Positions 15,199 through 23,291 are shown, counted from the stretch's first letter. The stretch: 24,350 bases of DNA from Candidatus Thalassarchaeum betae (GCA_022448665.1 JAKUUO010000019.1:1-24350), one strand, 5' to 3'. Notes: a model not told the origin generated them from the sequence alone. Program-made: numbers and translations.

Positions 15199-15280
15199 AC
15201 GACTTTCTTTCGTGGTTTATCTCACGTACATAATCCGGAAACAATGAATGACGAGAATTCACACAACAGGTAGCGAACAT

Positions 15281-15290
15281 ACAAATATAG
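15281..15290 (+). promoter_or_regulatory. TATA box for the Lrp-family gene
   Basis: ACAAATATAG is centred about 25 bp upstream of the ATG at 15311, in a locally AT-rich 143-bp divergent region. Position and sequence fit a leaderless archaeal promoter. No inverted repeat for autoregulation was seen beside it. Confidence 0.55.
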
Positions 15291-15310
15291 GTCCAATTTC
15301 GGCGCAACCC

Positions 15311-15733
15311 ATGGCCATAGTGGATAGTCTGGATAGAGCGATTCTGACAGTGTTGAGGGATTCGGGAAGAGCGCCTTTCGTCGACATCGCCAAGCAGGTC
15401 GGAGTGACCGAGAGGACTGTTCGAACCCGCATGCGACGCATGGAGGAGGTGGGTGTTGTCCGCGGCTACACAATCCGCGAGGCTGGAATCGGACTGACTG
15501 CTTTGGTCCGTCTCAAGGTCGGCCCGGGTACAGAAATCGGGACCCTTGCCGGAGAATTCGCTACATGGCCTGGTATCGAGTGTGTGTACGAAATCAGCGG
15601 GGACGCGGATCTGGTCGCCGTCGTCCACGTCGACGACACCGTCGCGCTGCGCGGCCTGCTCGAGGAGATGTGGCACGCCGCGCCCGGTGAAATCAGCACG
15701 ACCCAGACCGAACTCGTGCTAGAGCAGTACTAG
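15311..15733 (+). CDS. Lrp/AsnC family transcriptional regulator
   Basis: This 140-residue protein has an N-terminal winged helix-turn-helix (LDRAILTVLRDSGR then FVDIAKQVGVTERTVRTRMRRMEEVGVVRGYTI, residues 7-55) and a C-terminal RAM/AsnC ligand-binding domain with alternating strands and helices (about 62-138, including CVYEISGDADLVAVVHVDD). Such proteins sense amino acids and control metabolism genes in archaea. Its ligand and targets cannot be read here. The ATG at 15311 begins MAIVDSLDRAI, the typical N-terminus, and sits 25 bp after a TATA box; the upstream extension to 15248 is not needed. The stop directly abuts the end of the convergent thioredoxin-like gene. Confidence 0.92.
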   Translation: MAIVDSLDRAILTVLRDSGRAPFVDIAKQVGVTERTVRTRMRRMEEVGVVRGYTIREAGIGLTALVRLKVGPGTEIGTLAGEFATWPGIECVYEISGDADLVAVVHVDDTVALRGLLEEMWHAAPGEISTTQTELVLEQY

Positions 15734-16288
15734 TCAGTACTTCCACTTGACCGAGCAGCCGATGCTGTTGGTACGCGAGACGGCGATGCTGCGTCCGGCG
15801 GTGAGGTCGTCCATCGCATTGGATAGGTCGGAAGAAGTCGTATGTGAGGGGTCTCTTGGGGAGTCATCCAGTCTCCCGCGGTAGACGACGGAACCAGATG
15901 AGTCGATGAGGTAGAACTCGGGTGTCCTCTCCGCTCCGTACGCGCGCGCGGTATCCTGGCTGTCATCATGCAGGTAGGAGTAGCTCATCCCCCTGTTTGC
16001 CCTCTTGACCATGTTGTCCCACGAGTCGGACTCGTAGTTGACCGGGTCGTTCGAGTTGATTCCCGCGAAGCCGAGGCCTTCGGAGCGTGCGCGCTCCGCC
16101 ATTGCCTCGATGCGCGGTTCGGAACCCACCACATACGGGCAGTGGTTGCAGGTGAAAACGACGATGGCTCCGTTATGGGACATCACGTCGGTCAGCGACA
16201 TCGAATCGCCACCCACGGCTGTATTGGCATTCGGCAGGTGAAAATCGGGAGCGGCGCCCCCCGGTTCGATTCCCAGAGGCTCCGGCAT
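15734..16288 (-). CDS. Thioredoxin-like/AhpC-TSA redox protein (TCNHCPYV type)
   Basis: The 184-residue protein has a thioredoxin fold of the peroxiredoxin/ResA-like class. The N-terminal GAAPDFHLPNAN is the AhpC/TSA entry segment and the redox motif is CNHC (C47, C50) in VVFTCNHCPYVVGSEPRIE. Later RTPEFYLIDSSGSVVYRGRLDD gives the cis-Pro strand and following hairpin. The C-terminal SIGCSVKWKY is characteristic of this particular subgroup, whose physiological substrate is unknown. No signal peptide is visible, so it is probably cytosolic. The ATG at 16288 is preferred over an upstream in-frame ATG at 16318, which would overlap the previous gene. It follows the TPR gene by 32 bp on the same strand. 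Confidence 0.87.
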   Translation of the reverse strand: MPEPLGIEPGGAAPDFHLPNANTAVGGDSMSLTDVMSHNGAIVVFTCNHCPYVVGSEPRIEAMAERARSEGLGFAGINSNDPVNYESDSWDNMVKRANRGMSYSYLHDDSQDTARAYGAERTPEFYLIDSSGSVVYRGRLDDSPRDPSHTTSSDLSNAMDDLTAGRSIAVSRTNSIGCSVKWKY

Positions 16289-16320
16289 GAGGCGCGAGGG
16301 TGCTGGTCGGCAGTTCAACC

Positions 16321-18615
16321 CTATGTAGTCGGACCTGGTTTAGGTGGGCCAGATCCGTCCTTGCACTCCTCGAGTCTTCGACGTGCCAGACGGTGCTCTG
16401 GATCGGTATCGAGTACCCGCCTCCATGCCGCTGCGGACTTCTTGGAGTCACCGCTCTCGTGCAGGATCGTCGCGATACGAAGTCGGGCATCGATGTGATG
16501 CTCATCGTGCTCGGCGGCGTTCTCAAAGTCATGCGTGGCGTCCTCGATGCGCCCGAAGTCGAGATACAGAAGTCCTCGCTGGTACCATGCGTCGGAGTGC
16601 GTCGGATCGATTTGCAGAGCGGTATTCAGAGGCTTCTCCGCCTGCTCAGGCCGTCCTCTGGCAATCAGGCAGGTTCCGAGATGAACCAGCGCCATTGTGT
16701 GCTCGGGTCTGTGTTCAATCAGCCTGCGCAGCTCGGCTTCGGCCTCATCCCAATCGCCGTGGTTCATGAGTATCTCAGAGCGGCGGAGGCGGGCCAAGGC
16801 CAACTTGGGGTGGTTGCTGACCAAGTGATCGGCGTCGTCGAGCGCGGTCGCGAGGTCTCCCTTCATGAGCGCGGCCGAGCACCTGTTGAGTCGCGCCCGA
16901 ACGTGCCCCGGCTCGCTGTCTAGGACCTTAGTGAACAGCGACTGGGCCTCTGTGAGACGGTTCTGACGAGCTGCTATCATACCGCGGATGAAAGGTATCG
17001 TCATGTGGTCGTTCAATTGGGTCGCCGCCTCGGCCACCAGAGTGTCAGCCTGCTCGAGGCGGCCCATGTCCAAGCAGAGCTGCGCCTCTTCGAGCGGTAT
17101 CGAGGGATGTTCCGGGATTAACCGGCGGGCTCTGGTCAGAGCGACTTCCGCCTCATTGGGCGTGCCCTGGTAACGCAGCGCTCTGGCACGGCCCAGCCAA
17201 GCGAGGCCTGACTCGCGGTCGCGGTCAATTGCCCCGTCGAATGCGACCAGTGCATCAAGGAGCACGAGTTGGTCATGCTGCCCGGTGTTGTCCCTGTGCT
17301 CCTCAGTCGTCACCAGGTGAAGGCGTCCGTCCATCACATGCAGAGAAGCGTGCTCCCATGCCTCGGGAGGTGATTCGTCCAGGACCTTGCGCGACCATTC
17401 GGTGGCTCCGGCTCGCAGAAGGACAAGACTCAGGCGGGCCCTGGCCTCGGCGTCCTCTGGATTGGTCTCGAGTCTCTCCTCCAAGACGGCTCTCGCGGCG
17501 TCAAACCGGTCGTCGTTTTCGAATATCTCAGACTCCAGCAGGACTCCGTACTCACCCAGCACGGTCGCCCGGCGGATGCTCCGCAGCGCCTCCTTGGTCC
17601 TATCCGTATCCGCCGAGAGGAGTTTCGCGTGCAACATCCAGGCCTCGCCGTTGTCTGGATTGACCTCCAGGGCCCTCTCCACAGATTCCAGAGCGACGGC
17701 GATCTCGCCGAGCATGAGTAACTTGGCTGCACGTTCGAGCCAACCGGAGGAGGTCTCCGGCTCGGTTGCACGGGGGTCGACGTCCTTGTTGACCTCTCTC
17801 GCCCTTTCGACTATCTCTGACAGCTCCGTGGTAGCGAGAGAGGGGTCGAACTCGACTCCCAGTGCTTCCAGCCTGCGGTGGTTGCGGGTCACTCGCTCCT
17901 CGTCCGATCCTGTCAGCAGCAGCGCCTGCTCCTTGAGCACGGTGATATCGTCTGGGTCGATTGCAAGTAGTCTCTCAAGGCTGCGATCTAGCTTTTCGAC
18001 ATCACCCTCCTCCCTCTGGATGGTGGCGAGCGCCCTGAGCGCCTCGGCGTCCTCGGCACTGAGGCTGTGAGCGCAGCGGTAGAAGTCCGAGGCACGGATG
18101 GTTCGGTCGATACCGTGGAAGAGTTCGCCGAGCCTCCTGTGCTCATCGCCCCTGAGTTCCAGGTCCTCGGCCTGCATCTCGGCTTCGTTGAGGATTGCGT
18201 CGAGGCGCTCGACCAACGGCAGCAGACCCGGCATGACCCTCTTCTCACCTTCATCGGAGATGAGGCCCGGGTAGTAGTGGAGAATCGTCTTGGCCGCATG
18301 GGTGGCGATGGCGACGGACTCACTGGAGCTGACATTGACGTCCTGCTCGAACAGCAGTGTCTCAGCCGACTCGAGCGATTTGTGGGCATCGAGCAGTCCG
18401 TGCACCTCGGGTGTCTCACTGAGAACGGTGTCGACACCCCTGGACAACAGGTCGAGACGCTGTGAGGTGTCTGAGAGATCGCCTTGTAAGGAGCCCATCT
18501 TATCGCGCATCCGCTCCCTCTGTCTCAGCACAGCCTGATGCCTGAGCCACAGAGTCAGCAGCGCCAAACCTAGCAGGGCATACAAAGCCAGTATGCCCAA
18601 AGTAGACTGTTCCAT
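16321..18615 (-). CDS. Membrane-anchored tetratricopeptide repeat protein
   Basis: The 764-residue protein has one N-terminal membrane segment (about residues 7-24, LGILALYALLGLALLTLW) followed by a charged helical stretch (25-60) likely to be a coiled coil. The remainder, from about 150 to 750, is made of tandem TPR-like helix pairs; clear examples are AEAQSLFTKVLDSEPGHVRARLN, EQAEKPLNTALQIDPTHSD and AWYQRGLLYLDFGRIEDATHDFENA. It ends with a Pro-Gly tail. TPR arrays serve as protein-binding scaffolds; partner unknown. The short hydrophobic anchor with the bulk on one side suggests a cytosolic or surface-exposed scaffold at the membrane. The ATG at 18615 begins directly before the anchor. The thioredoxin-like gene follows 32 bp downstream. 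Confidence 0.87.
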   Translation of the reverse strand: MEQSTLGILALYALLGLALLTLWLRHQAVLRQRERMRDKMGSLQGDLSDTSQRLDLLSRGVDTVLSETPEVHGLLDAHKSLESAETLLFEQDVNVSSSESVAIATHAAKTILHYYPGLISDEGEKRVMPGLLPLVERLDAILNEAEMQAEDLELRGDEHRRLGELFHGIDRTIRASDFYRCAHSLSAEDAEALRALATIQREEGDVEKLDRSLERLLAIDPDDITVLKEQALLLTGSDEERVTRNHRRLEALGVEFDPSLATTELSEIVERAREVNKDVDPRATEPETSSGWLERAAKLLMLGEIAVALESVERALEVNPDNGEAWMLHAKLLSADTDRTKEALRSIRRATVLGEYGVLLESEIFENDDRFDAARAVLEERLETNPEDAEARARLSLVLLRAGATEWSRKVLDESPPEAWEHASLHVMDGRLHLVTTEEHRDNTGQHDQLVLLDALVAFDGAIDRDRESGLAWLGRARALRYQGTPNEAEVALTRARRLIPEHPSIPLEEAQLCLDMGRLEQADTLVAEAATQLNDHMTIPFIRGMIAARQNRLTEAQSLFTKVLDSEPGHVRARLNRCSAALMKGDLATALDDADHLVSNHPKLALARLRRSEILMNHGDWDEAEAELRRLIEHRPEHTMALVHLGTCLIARGRPEQAEKPLNTALQIDPTHSDAWYQRGLLYLDFGRIEDATHDFENAAEHDEHHIDARLRIATILHESGDSKKSAAAWRRVLDTDPEHRLARRRLEECKDGSGPPKPGPTT

Positions 18616-18682
18616 CGTCCCCAGCGGACCTGTACGACTTTTGATGGCTTCTGCGGTTGACTAGGCTCACGCCGGCATTGTT

Positions 18683-18701
18683 GGCGGGACTATGTCCCGC
18701 C
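18683..18701. terminator. Perfect 8-bp hairpin with TAT triloop downstream of dnaG
   Basis: GGCGGGAC (18683-18690), TAT, GTCCCGCC (18694-18701) form a perfect GC-rich hairpin 28 bases after the dnaG stop and 67 bases before the TPR start. A second inverted repeat, GATTCGC/GCGAATC (18708-18714/18724-18730), touches the dnaG stop. They may mark the dnaG transcript end or stabilise its 3' end. No T-tract follows, so termination is not shown. Confidence 0.45.
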
Positions 18702-18728
18702 GAAGAGGATTCGCTAATCGCTTGCGAA

Positions 18729-19895
18729 TCAGAGGTCTTCAGTCGAGTAGGCCTGAACGCCGGACTTCCGGGTCACCTTGCCAACCGATGTGCCTAGCAC
18801 GTTCTCGATACCTGCGCCAGAAGCGTAGTCGAATATCTTGCCTGTCACCTTGCCGGCGAAGACGAGTCCCTGGGGGTTAGACGACTCTGCTAGAGTTTCT
18901 TGGAGCTTGCTCGCCCCTATCGGATCCGAGCCCGAGCCGTCCTCATGGATTATCACTGCCTGGTTCTGTTTCAGTCCATCTAGCATTCCTGCCCAGGCCT
19001 TGACTTCATCGGGGGTCTCTAGGGCCTCCGAGCCTCGGCCGACTGATCTGTCGTCTTCCCTGTTCATCTGGGACTGGATTCGGGCGACTACCTTGCCGGC
19101 CGTCTCCTTCTGGCTGAGTGACTTCGTTACGACCTTCATCTCGAGGTGTTCGACCTCTCGGCTCTGCGGCGCGAAAGCGACATGCGTCAGTGCCTTGCCG
19201 AGCACACCGCTGATTTCCATCAGCAGCAGCTTGCCACCGCGGTCCCCGTCGAGGAACGCAGTAACCATCTTCTTCGACTTAGCGAGTTCCAACAACTCTG
19301 GCTTGATGCCGGAGCCCATGGTGGCAATCGAGTTCTTGATGTCGTACTTCAGCAGGTTGAGAACGTCGTTGCGTCCTTCGACGATGATGAGCCCTTCGGA
19401 CTTGGTCACGTTCGGACCCGCGGTCATTCCCTTGTAGTCGGCTTCCTTGTCCAGGTTCAGTACCGCGGCGACCTCCTCCAGGATGTTCCTCGATTCGTCC
19501 GCGCCGGCGTTCACGATGCTGAGCAGGAGCTCCTTGGCCCTGTCTATCACGGTGTCCCTCTTTACAGAGACGATATTCTCAATTCTCAAGACCTTGATCG
19601 AGGCGTTGCACGGTCCGATTCTGTCAATCGTCTCGAGTGCAGCGCCAATCACGGCTGTCTGGATTTGGTCGATGGACGTAGAGAGTTTGATCTCCCCCCT
19701 CACTTTGCCTTTGTTCTGGTGTAAAACGACGTCTACGTGGCCGATGCGCCCAGTCCGCTGTAGCTTCCTGAGTTGCATCTCCTCGCCGAGCAGACCTTCG
19801 GTCTGTCCGAAAATCGCCCCTATGACGTCCTTACGCGCAACGGTGCCGTCAGTGCGGATAGTTGCGTGAATCACGTATTTTCCTTCATTTGTCAT
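18729..19895 (-). CDS. dnaG: Archaeal DnaG-type primase/RNA-associated protein
   Basis: This 388-residue protein is the archaeal DnaG homologue, with primase activity in vitro and association with the exosome in several archaea. The N-terminal region has the archaeal DnaG opening YVIHATIRTDGTVARKDVIGAIFGQTEGLLGEEM (7-40). The Toprim domain is about 165-245, with E173 in IIVEGRNDV and the metal-binding D216 and D218 in FLDGDRGGK. IATMGSGIKPELLELA lies between them as in other archaeal DnaG. The start is ATG 19895, preceded by AAAGGAG with 8-nt spacing (19904-19910); the open frame beyond is leader. It is somewhat shorter than many DnaG proteins but shows no damage. Confidence 0.95.
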   Translation of the reverse strand: MTNEGKYVIHATIRTDGTVARKDVIGAIFGQTEGLLGEEMQLRKLQRTGRIGHVDVVLHQNKGKVRGEIKLSTSIDQIQTAVIGAALETIDRIGPCNASIKVLRIENIVSVKRDTVIDRAKELLLSIVNAGADESRNILEEVAAVLNLDKEADYKGMTAGPNVTKSEGLIIVEGRNDVLNLLKYDIKNSIATMGSGIKPELLELAKSKKMVTAFLDGDRGGKLLLMEISGVLGKALTHVAFAPQSREVEHLEMKVVTKSLSQKETAGKVVARIQSQMNREDDRSVGRGSEALETPDEVKAWAGMLDGLKQNQAVIIHEDGSGSDPIGASKLQETLAESSNPQGLVFAGKVTGKIFDYASGAGIENVLGTSVGKVTRKSGVQAYSTEDL

Positions 19896-20040
19896 TGTCT
19901 TTTCTCCTTTAGGCTCTCGGCCCCACTTTCGGGGCCTCGCTCCCGGTTTTCGCCAGTCGGCGGTTCGGTGGATGGGCGCCAAGCGCCCGCGAGTGTGGCA
20001 GAGTACCTGCAATTCGTCCGACCTGCATGCCCTTCATGAA
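19896..20040 (-). promoter_or_regulatory. GC-rich structured leader region upstream of dnaG
   Basis: Between the dnaG start and the TerB-like gene lie 228 bases without a convincing gene. The dnaG-proximal part holds perfect inverted repeats GGCCCC-ACTTTC-GGGGCC (19919-19936) and GGGCGC-CAA-GCGCCC (19974-19988), and a direct repeat ACCTGCA (near 20007 and 20022). A frame remains open through it on the minus strand, so an N-terminally extended DnaG is conceivable but the strong ribosome site at 19904 argues against it. It could be a structured 5' leader or a small RNA. Confidence 0.4.
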
Positions 20041-20123
20041 CGCTACTGTTGGTGGAGAGAGCTGATTATCGGTTGAAGGATGATTGAAAGAGCCATTAAG
20101 AGAGACGGTGCGAATGGTTGTGT

Positions 20124-20591
20124 ATGGAGCCGGGACTGACTGACTGCAGGGCGGTGTTCCACGGTGCTACCATACTCGCCCTTCGCGATGGTCAGTTGTC
20201 GAACGGAGAGAAGCGGCTCCTGGTGAAACTGGCTCATGCACTCAAACTGGAGGAGGTCGAGCCGAAGCGCGTCTACGACGCTGTCGTGAACGGCGAGAGC
20301 CTCGGGCCCGGGCGTGAGATCGGGAGGCAGGAGATGCGCTTGGTCTACGAGCAGATTCTGGAAGCCGTTCTCATCCACACCGACCGCTCCGACGACGAGC
20401 TCACCATCCTAGCCTACCTGCGTCGTGCCTTCGATATCAGCGACTCCGAGCACAGGGCAATCACAAGGAGCCTCGACCGTCAGTTAGAGGAAATAATCCA
20501 CAGGAACGTTCTGCAGGACTTCAGAATGCGCTTGGACGACACCATGGAGAGAATCGGTGATATCTTCGACGGAATCCGGAGCCAAATCTGA
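20124..20591 (+). CDS. TerB-like domain protein
   Basis: The 155-residue helical protein opens with a TerB/DjlA-like pattern: ATILALRDGQLSNGEKRLLVKLAHALKLEE (about 15-44), where Asp and Glu sit at positions that bind metal in tellurite-resistance TerB proteins. A second related unit may follow (AVLIHTDRSDDELTILAYLRRAFDISDSEH, 86-115). The C-terminal 40 residues are a charged helix. TerB-fold proteins are found in stress and membrane-associated contexts; no specific role is implied. The ATG at 20124 is used; an upstream in-frame TTG at 20118 is possible. It is followed after 2 bp by the next gene, so co-translation is likely. Confidence 0.7.
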   Translation: MEPGLTDCRAVFHGATILALRDGQLSNGEKRLLVKLAHALKLEEVEPKRVYDAVVNGESLGPGREIGRQEMRLVYEQILEAVLIHTDRSDDELTILAYLRRAFDISDSEHRAITRSLDRQLEEIIHRNVLQDFRMRLDDTMERIGDIFDGIRSQI

Positions 20592-20593
20592 GG

Positions 20594-21256
20594 ATGGGCA
20601 TGTCTCAACACGATTCGCTCGACGATTTCCTCGCCTCCCAGCCGCCCGGGGTCCATCACTCGGACAGGAGGCTCGCCAGAGTGGTGCGTGAGGCCTACCC
20701 GATTGGAGTACCGGCCCTGATCATGAAATCGAGCACTGACCGACTGGGGGAGTCGGCCGGCTACGCCTTCCACCTCGGGACACCAGACGAGATGCTGCGG
20801 CAACTCGCCTCTTGGTTGCTGACTGGGGCTGGGGACGAACAGGGCGCACTGCTGAGGTTGGTTGGCGGGCTCTGGGCCCGGCACGGGCGCGAGGACGTCG
20901 CACTAGCCGCTATACTACTGGCCAACCTCGACCATTCGAGGCTCGGGAGCGACCCCTGGCAGGTACTGGCCTCGTCAACCAGAGGCGTCGAGCCGGCCGA
21001 GGCCCTGCTACTGAGCATCGAGGAGCTTCTGCGGGCTGGGCGTGGGATGCCAAGCGAAGCGATGCTGCTGCAGTGGTGTGAAGGGCGTGCTGTGGATGCT
21101 CACATGGCTCTGCTTGCGAGTTACGCCGGCTCTGTCAGAGGGAGTGAGCCGAGCGCTTCCCTGAGGAGTGCTCTGGCTTCGTTGGAGGTTCCTGTTGGTG
21201 ATTCACTGCTAGGCCGGGTAAAGCAGAGGTTGCTCTCGCCTGAAGCGCAGGACTGA
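20594..21256 (+). CDS. Uncharacterised all-helical protein
   Basis: This 220-residue soluble protein is not recognised. It is Leu- and Ala-rich with helix-forming segments separated by short loops (for example PDEMLRQLASWLLTGAGDEQ, GREDVALAAILLANLDH, EPAEALLLSIEELLRAGRG), giving the look of a helical-repeat (HEAT-like) fold. There are no obvious catalytic or metal motifs, membrane segments or signal peptide. The ATG at 20594 lies 2 bp past the TerB-like stop; an ATG at 20600 is equally possible and has a GAGG nearby. It is the middle gene of a (+) strand series ending with a MobA-like protein. Confidence 0.7.
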   Translation: MGMSQHDSLDDFLASQPPGVHHSDRRLARVVREAYPIGVPALIMKSSTDRLGESAGYAFHLGTPDEMLRQLASWLLTGAGDEQGALLRLVGGLWARHGREDVALAAILLANLDHSRLGSDPWQVLASSTRGVEPAEALLLSIEELLRAGRGMPSEAMLLQWCEGRAVDAHMALLASYAGSVRGSEPSASLRSALASLEVPVGDSLLGRVKQRLLSPEAQD

Positions 21257-21281
21257 TGGCTCAGGTCGCTCGCCGCCGGCC

Positions 21282-21491
21282 ATGAGCAACCGCCTCCTGC
21301 CCTCTGATGACCCGGTAGCAGAGCAGGTTCTGGAGTGGACCATCAAACGTGATGCGCACGACATCACCCAACTGATGAGATGGATGGAGACCACCGACGT
21401 GAGGCGCGACCGGCAGGTCCTGCTCAACCGCGCGCTGGATTTGATAGGCGAGATACAGCACGCGCTGCGTCGGCTGGACGAACTGCGGTGA
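21282..21491 (+). CDS. Small helical protein, function unknown
   Basis: This 69-residue protein is largely helical and charged (PVAEQVLEWTIKRDAHDITQLMRWMETTD, then VLLNRALDLIGEIQHALRRLDELR). It has no family I can name. It lies 25 bp after the helical protein and 4 bp before the MobA-like start on the same strand, a spacing that supports it being real. No Shine-Dalgarno is evident at the ATG. Confidence 0.6.
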   Translation: MSNRLLPSDDPVAEQVLEWTIKRDAHDITQLMRWMETTDVRRDRQVLLNRALDLIGEIQHALRRLDELR

Positions 21492-21495
21492 TGGC

Positions 21496-22059
21496 ATGCG
21501 CTCCCTGCTGCTAGCTGGCGGTCGCTCGTCGCGCATGGGCCGCGACAAGGCACTCATCGAAGTCGACGGCGAGCCATGCATAGCCCGCGTCGCGATGGCT
21601 CTGGCCGAGGCAGGGCGCGAGCCAATCAGAATCGCGGTGGCCGAACCGGAAGACATCGAGCGCTACGGCTCGGTGCTAGACCCCACCATCCAGGTCGAGT
21701 GGGTTCTCGACGCAGAACCGCACGCAGGGCCGATCGAGGCCCTGCTCGAGGCGTTTGAGGACCCATTGTGCGAATCCGAGACTCTGCAGTTGGCCCCTGT
21801 GGACGTGCCTTGGATAGGCTCAGAGGTGTTCGCAGGGCTCGAGGCGTCGCTGGAAGAGGGTGACGCGCTCGCGATGCCCAGCGACGGTCTGTGGGCTCAC
21901 CCGCTGCTGGCGCTGGTGCGTCCCGACAGGGTGGTGAGCGCCCTGCGAGGGAATGATCGCAGACCACTGCACATCCAGTTCGCCGAGATGCCTCACTCGC
22001 TGATGCTTGAAGAGCCGTCGGTCCTGCGCAACGTCAACACTCCAGAGGACCTAGAGTGA
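21496..22059 (+). CDS. MobA-like NTP transferase (molybdenum cofactor guanylyltransferase family)
   Basis: The 187-residue protein begins with the nucleotidyltransferase signature LAGGRSSRMGRDKALI (6-21), the MobA pattern for binding GTP and forming molybdopterin guanine dinucleotide. HAGPIEALLEAF and APVDVPWIG correspond to the family's aGPLaGl and cDxP blocks, and the C-terminal RNVNTPEDLE is also typical. The substrate could be molybdopterin, but other small-molecule NTP transferases share these motifs and no other molybdenum-cofactor gene is in the window. It ends 9 bp inside the convergent purN gene. Confidence 0.85.
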   Translation: MRSLLLAGGRSSRMGRDKALIEVDGEPCIARVAMALAEAGREPIRIAVAEPEDIERYGSVLDPTIQVEWVLDAEPHAGPIEALLEAFEDPLCESETLQLAPVDVPWIGSEVFAGLEASLEEGDALAMPSDGLWAHPLLALVRPDRVVSALRGNDRRPLHIQFAEMPHSLMLEEPSVLRNVNTPEDLE

Positions 22060-22683
22060 AATCCGGCCCGAGCAGAGCTGGTCGAGGACCTCAGGGTATA
22101 GCATGTGCTCGCTCCTCTTGACTCGCTCCTGCAGGGCCTCCTCATCGTCATCGGACAGTACCTCGACCTGCCTCTGCGCGAGGACCGGGCCAGAGTCCAC
22201 GCCCTCGTCGACCAGATGCACCGAGCACCCGGTCACGCTTACCCCGGCTGCGAGGACATCCCGGTGCGCGTGGGCACCCGGGAAGTCGGGCAGCAGAGAG
22301 GGGTGGATGTTGACCAACCGGCCCTTCCAGCGCGAGACGAACCACGGCGAGAGGATGCGCATATAGCCGCTCAATACAACGAGTTCGACATCCGCAGAAA
22401 CGAGTTCGGCGTGTACCAAATGCTCGTGCGCGAGGCGCCGTTCGGACTTGTCGGCCTCCATGGGAAGTGGCACGCCGACGCCCCTCACGCCGGCATTACG
22501 AGCATGCTCCAAGCCCCCTGCATCGGTGCTGTCCGCGAGAGCGAGCACGGTGGAGTGGCAGCGTGGAGTCTGCTGGTATCTGAGAAGCGCGGCGAGGCCA
22601 GAGCCGCCGCCAGAGACCAGCACCGCGAGTCTGACTGGGTCTTCGATGGTGCCTGCTCGGGGAAGCAGGAACTCAGAACCCAT
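22051..22683 (-). CDS. purN: Phosphoribosylglycinamide formyltransferase
   Basis: This 210-residue enzyme transfers the formyl group of 10-formyltetrahydrofolate to GAR in purine synthesis. The phosphate-binding loop LVSGGGSGL (22-30) and the catalytic triad are visible: N125 and H127 in LVNIHPSLLP, D163 in LVDEGVDSGPVLAQ. LSGYMRILSPWFV (104-116) and GAHAHRDVLAAGVSVTGCSVH are family-typical. A short N-terminal extension (about 15 residues) precedes the first strand. The ATG at 22683 is the start; the gene is divergent from the DUF454 gene and overlaps the MobA-like gene at its end. Confidence 0.95.
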   Translation of the reverse strand: MGSEFLLPRAGTIEDPVRLAVLVSGGGSGLAALLRYQQTPRCHSTVLALADSTDAGGLEHARNAGVRGVGVPLPMEADKSERRLAHEHLVHAELVSADVELVVLSGYMRILSPWFVSRWKGRLVNIHPSLLPDFPGAHAHRDVLAAGVSVTGCSVHLVDEGVDSGPVLAQRQVEVLSDDDEEALQERVKRSEHMLYPEVLDQLCSGRISL

Positions 22684-22763
22684 GTCGAGGGAGAGGCCGG
22701 ACTCGGTTTGATGTTTGGGCCCTGATATGTTCGTGGAGAGTTACGAAGGCGCCCGGCACCGGA

Positions 22764-22799
22764 CCTTATACATCGAATTGCACGGCCGGATGCAGGAGG
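22764..22799 (+). promoter_or_regulatory. Promoter and ribosome site of the DUF454 gene
   Basis: CTTATACA (22765-22772) is a TATA-like element in the 122-bp divergent spacer. AGGAGG (22794-22799) is a full Shine-Dalgarno 6 bases before ATG 22806, one of the strongest in the window. Confidence 0.55.
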
Positions 22800-22805
22800 C
22801 AGCAC

Positions 22806-23291
22806 ATGGAGCGACTGGAGACGGTGGACGATATCGTCGAGCGCTACTGCGTGGCCAGCAGTCCGGGCAAGAGCAAGTTGTACGTCGGCCTCGGCTCGCT
22901 CTTCCTCGCATTCGCAGTGATCGGCATCTGGATTCCCGGCTGGCCTACCGTCTCTTGGGCCGTCCCGGCCGCCTTCCTGTTCTCCCTGTCGAGCGAGAGG
23001 ATGTTCCGCTTGACGCTGACCAACCGTTACTTCGGGGCTGCCATGTTTGAGTACTACGCCACTGGCAAGACCATACCTAAGCACGCCAAGTACCTCACCG
23101 TCGGACTCATCGCCACCATGACCTCGCTCTCGTCCTACTTTGTCTGGCATGTCTCGACGCGCGGCGACGGGGTGCTTACCGACCCGGCATCGTGGAACGG
23201 AGCCGACCCCGGGTTCGGAGCAGGGGCAATCATCCTAGTCGGGCTGATTGGGATGTGGTACGTGGGATTCAAAGTCCCATCAAGAGATTGA
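22806..23291 (+). CDS. DUF454 (YbaN-like) membrane protein
   Basis: The 161-residue protein has three to four hydrophobic segments: about residues 26-42 (LYVGLGSLFLAFAVIGIWIPG), 46-62, 96-115 and 140-157. IGIWIPGWPTVSWAVPAAFLFSLSSERMFR matches the DUF454/YbaN core (G-I-x-x-P-x-x-P-T...SSER), and YYATGKTIPKHAK the following loop, with the conserved basic residues. Function of the family is unknown. The start is fixed by AGGAGG. It may be its own transcription unit, with a 191-bp spacer after it. Confidence 0.82.
   Translation: MERLETVDDIVERYCVASSPGKSKLYVGLGSLFLAFAVIGIWIPGWPTVSWAVPAAFLFSLSSERMFRLTLTNRYFGAAMFEYYATGKTIPKHAKYLTVGLIATMTSLSSYFVWHVSTRGDGVLTDPASWNGADPGFGAGAIILVGLIGMWYVGFKVPSRD

Noticed and set aside
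17387..18070. 227-codon plus-strand frame inside the TPR gene
   Set aside because: Serine-rich antisense shadow of helical-repeat coding sequence.
19973..20040. A second tRNA gene in the dnaG leader
   Set aside because: Stem-loops are present but no T-arm with a 7-base loop and no anticodon arm could be aligned to a cloverleaf.
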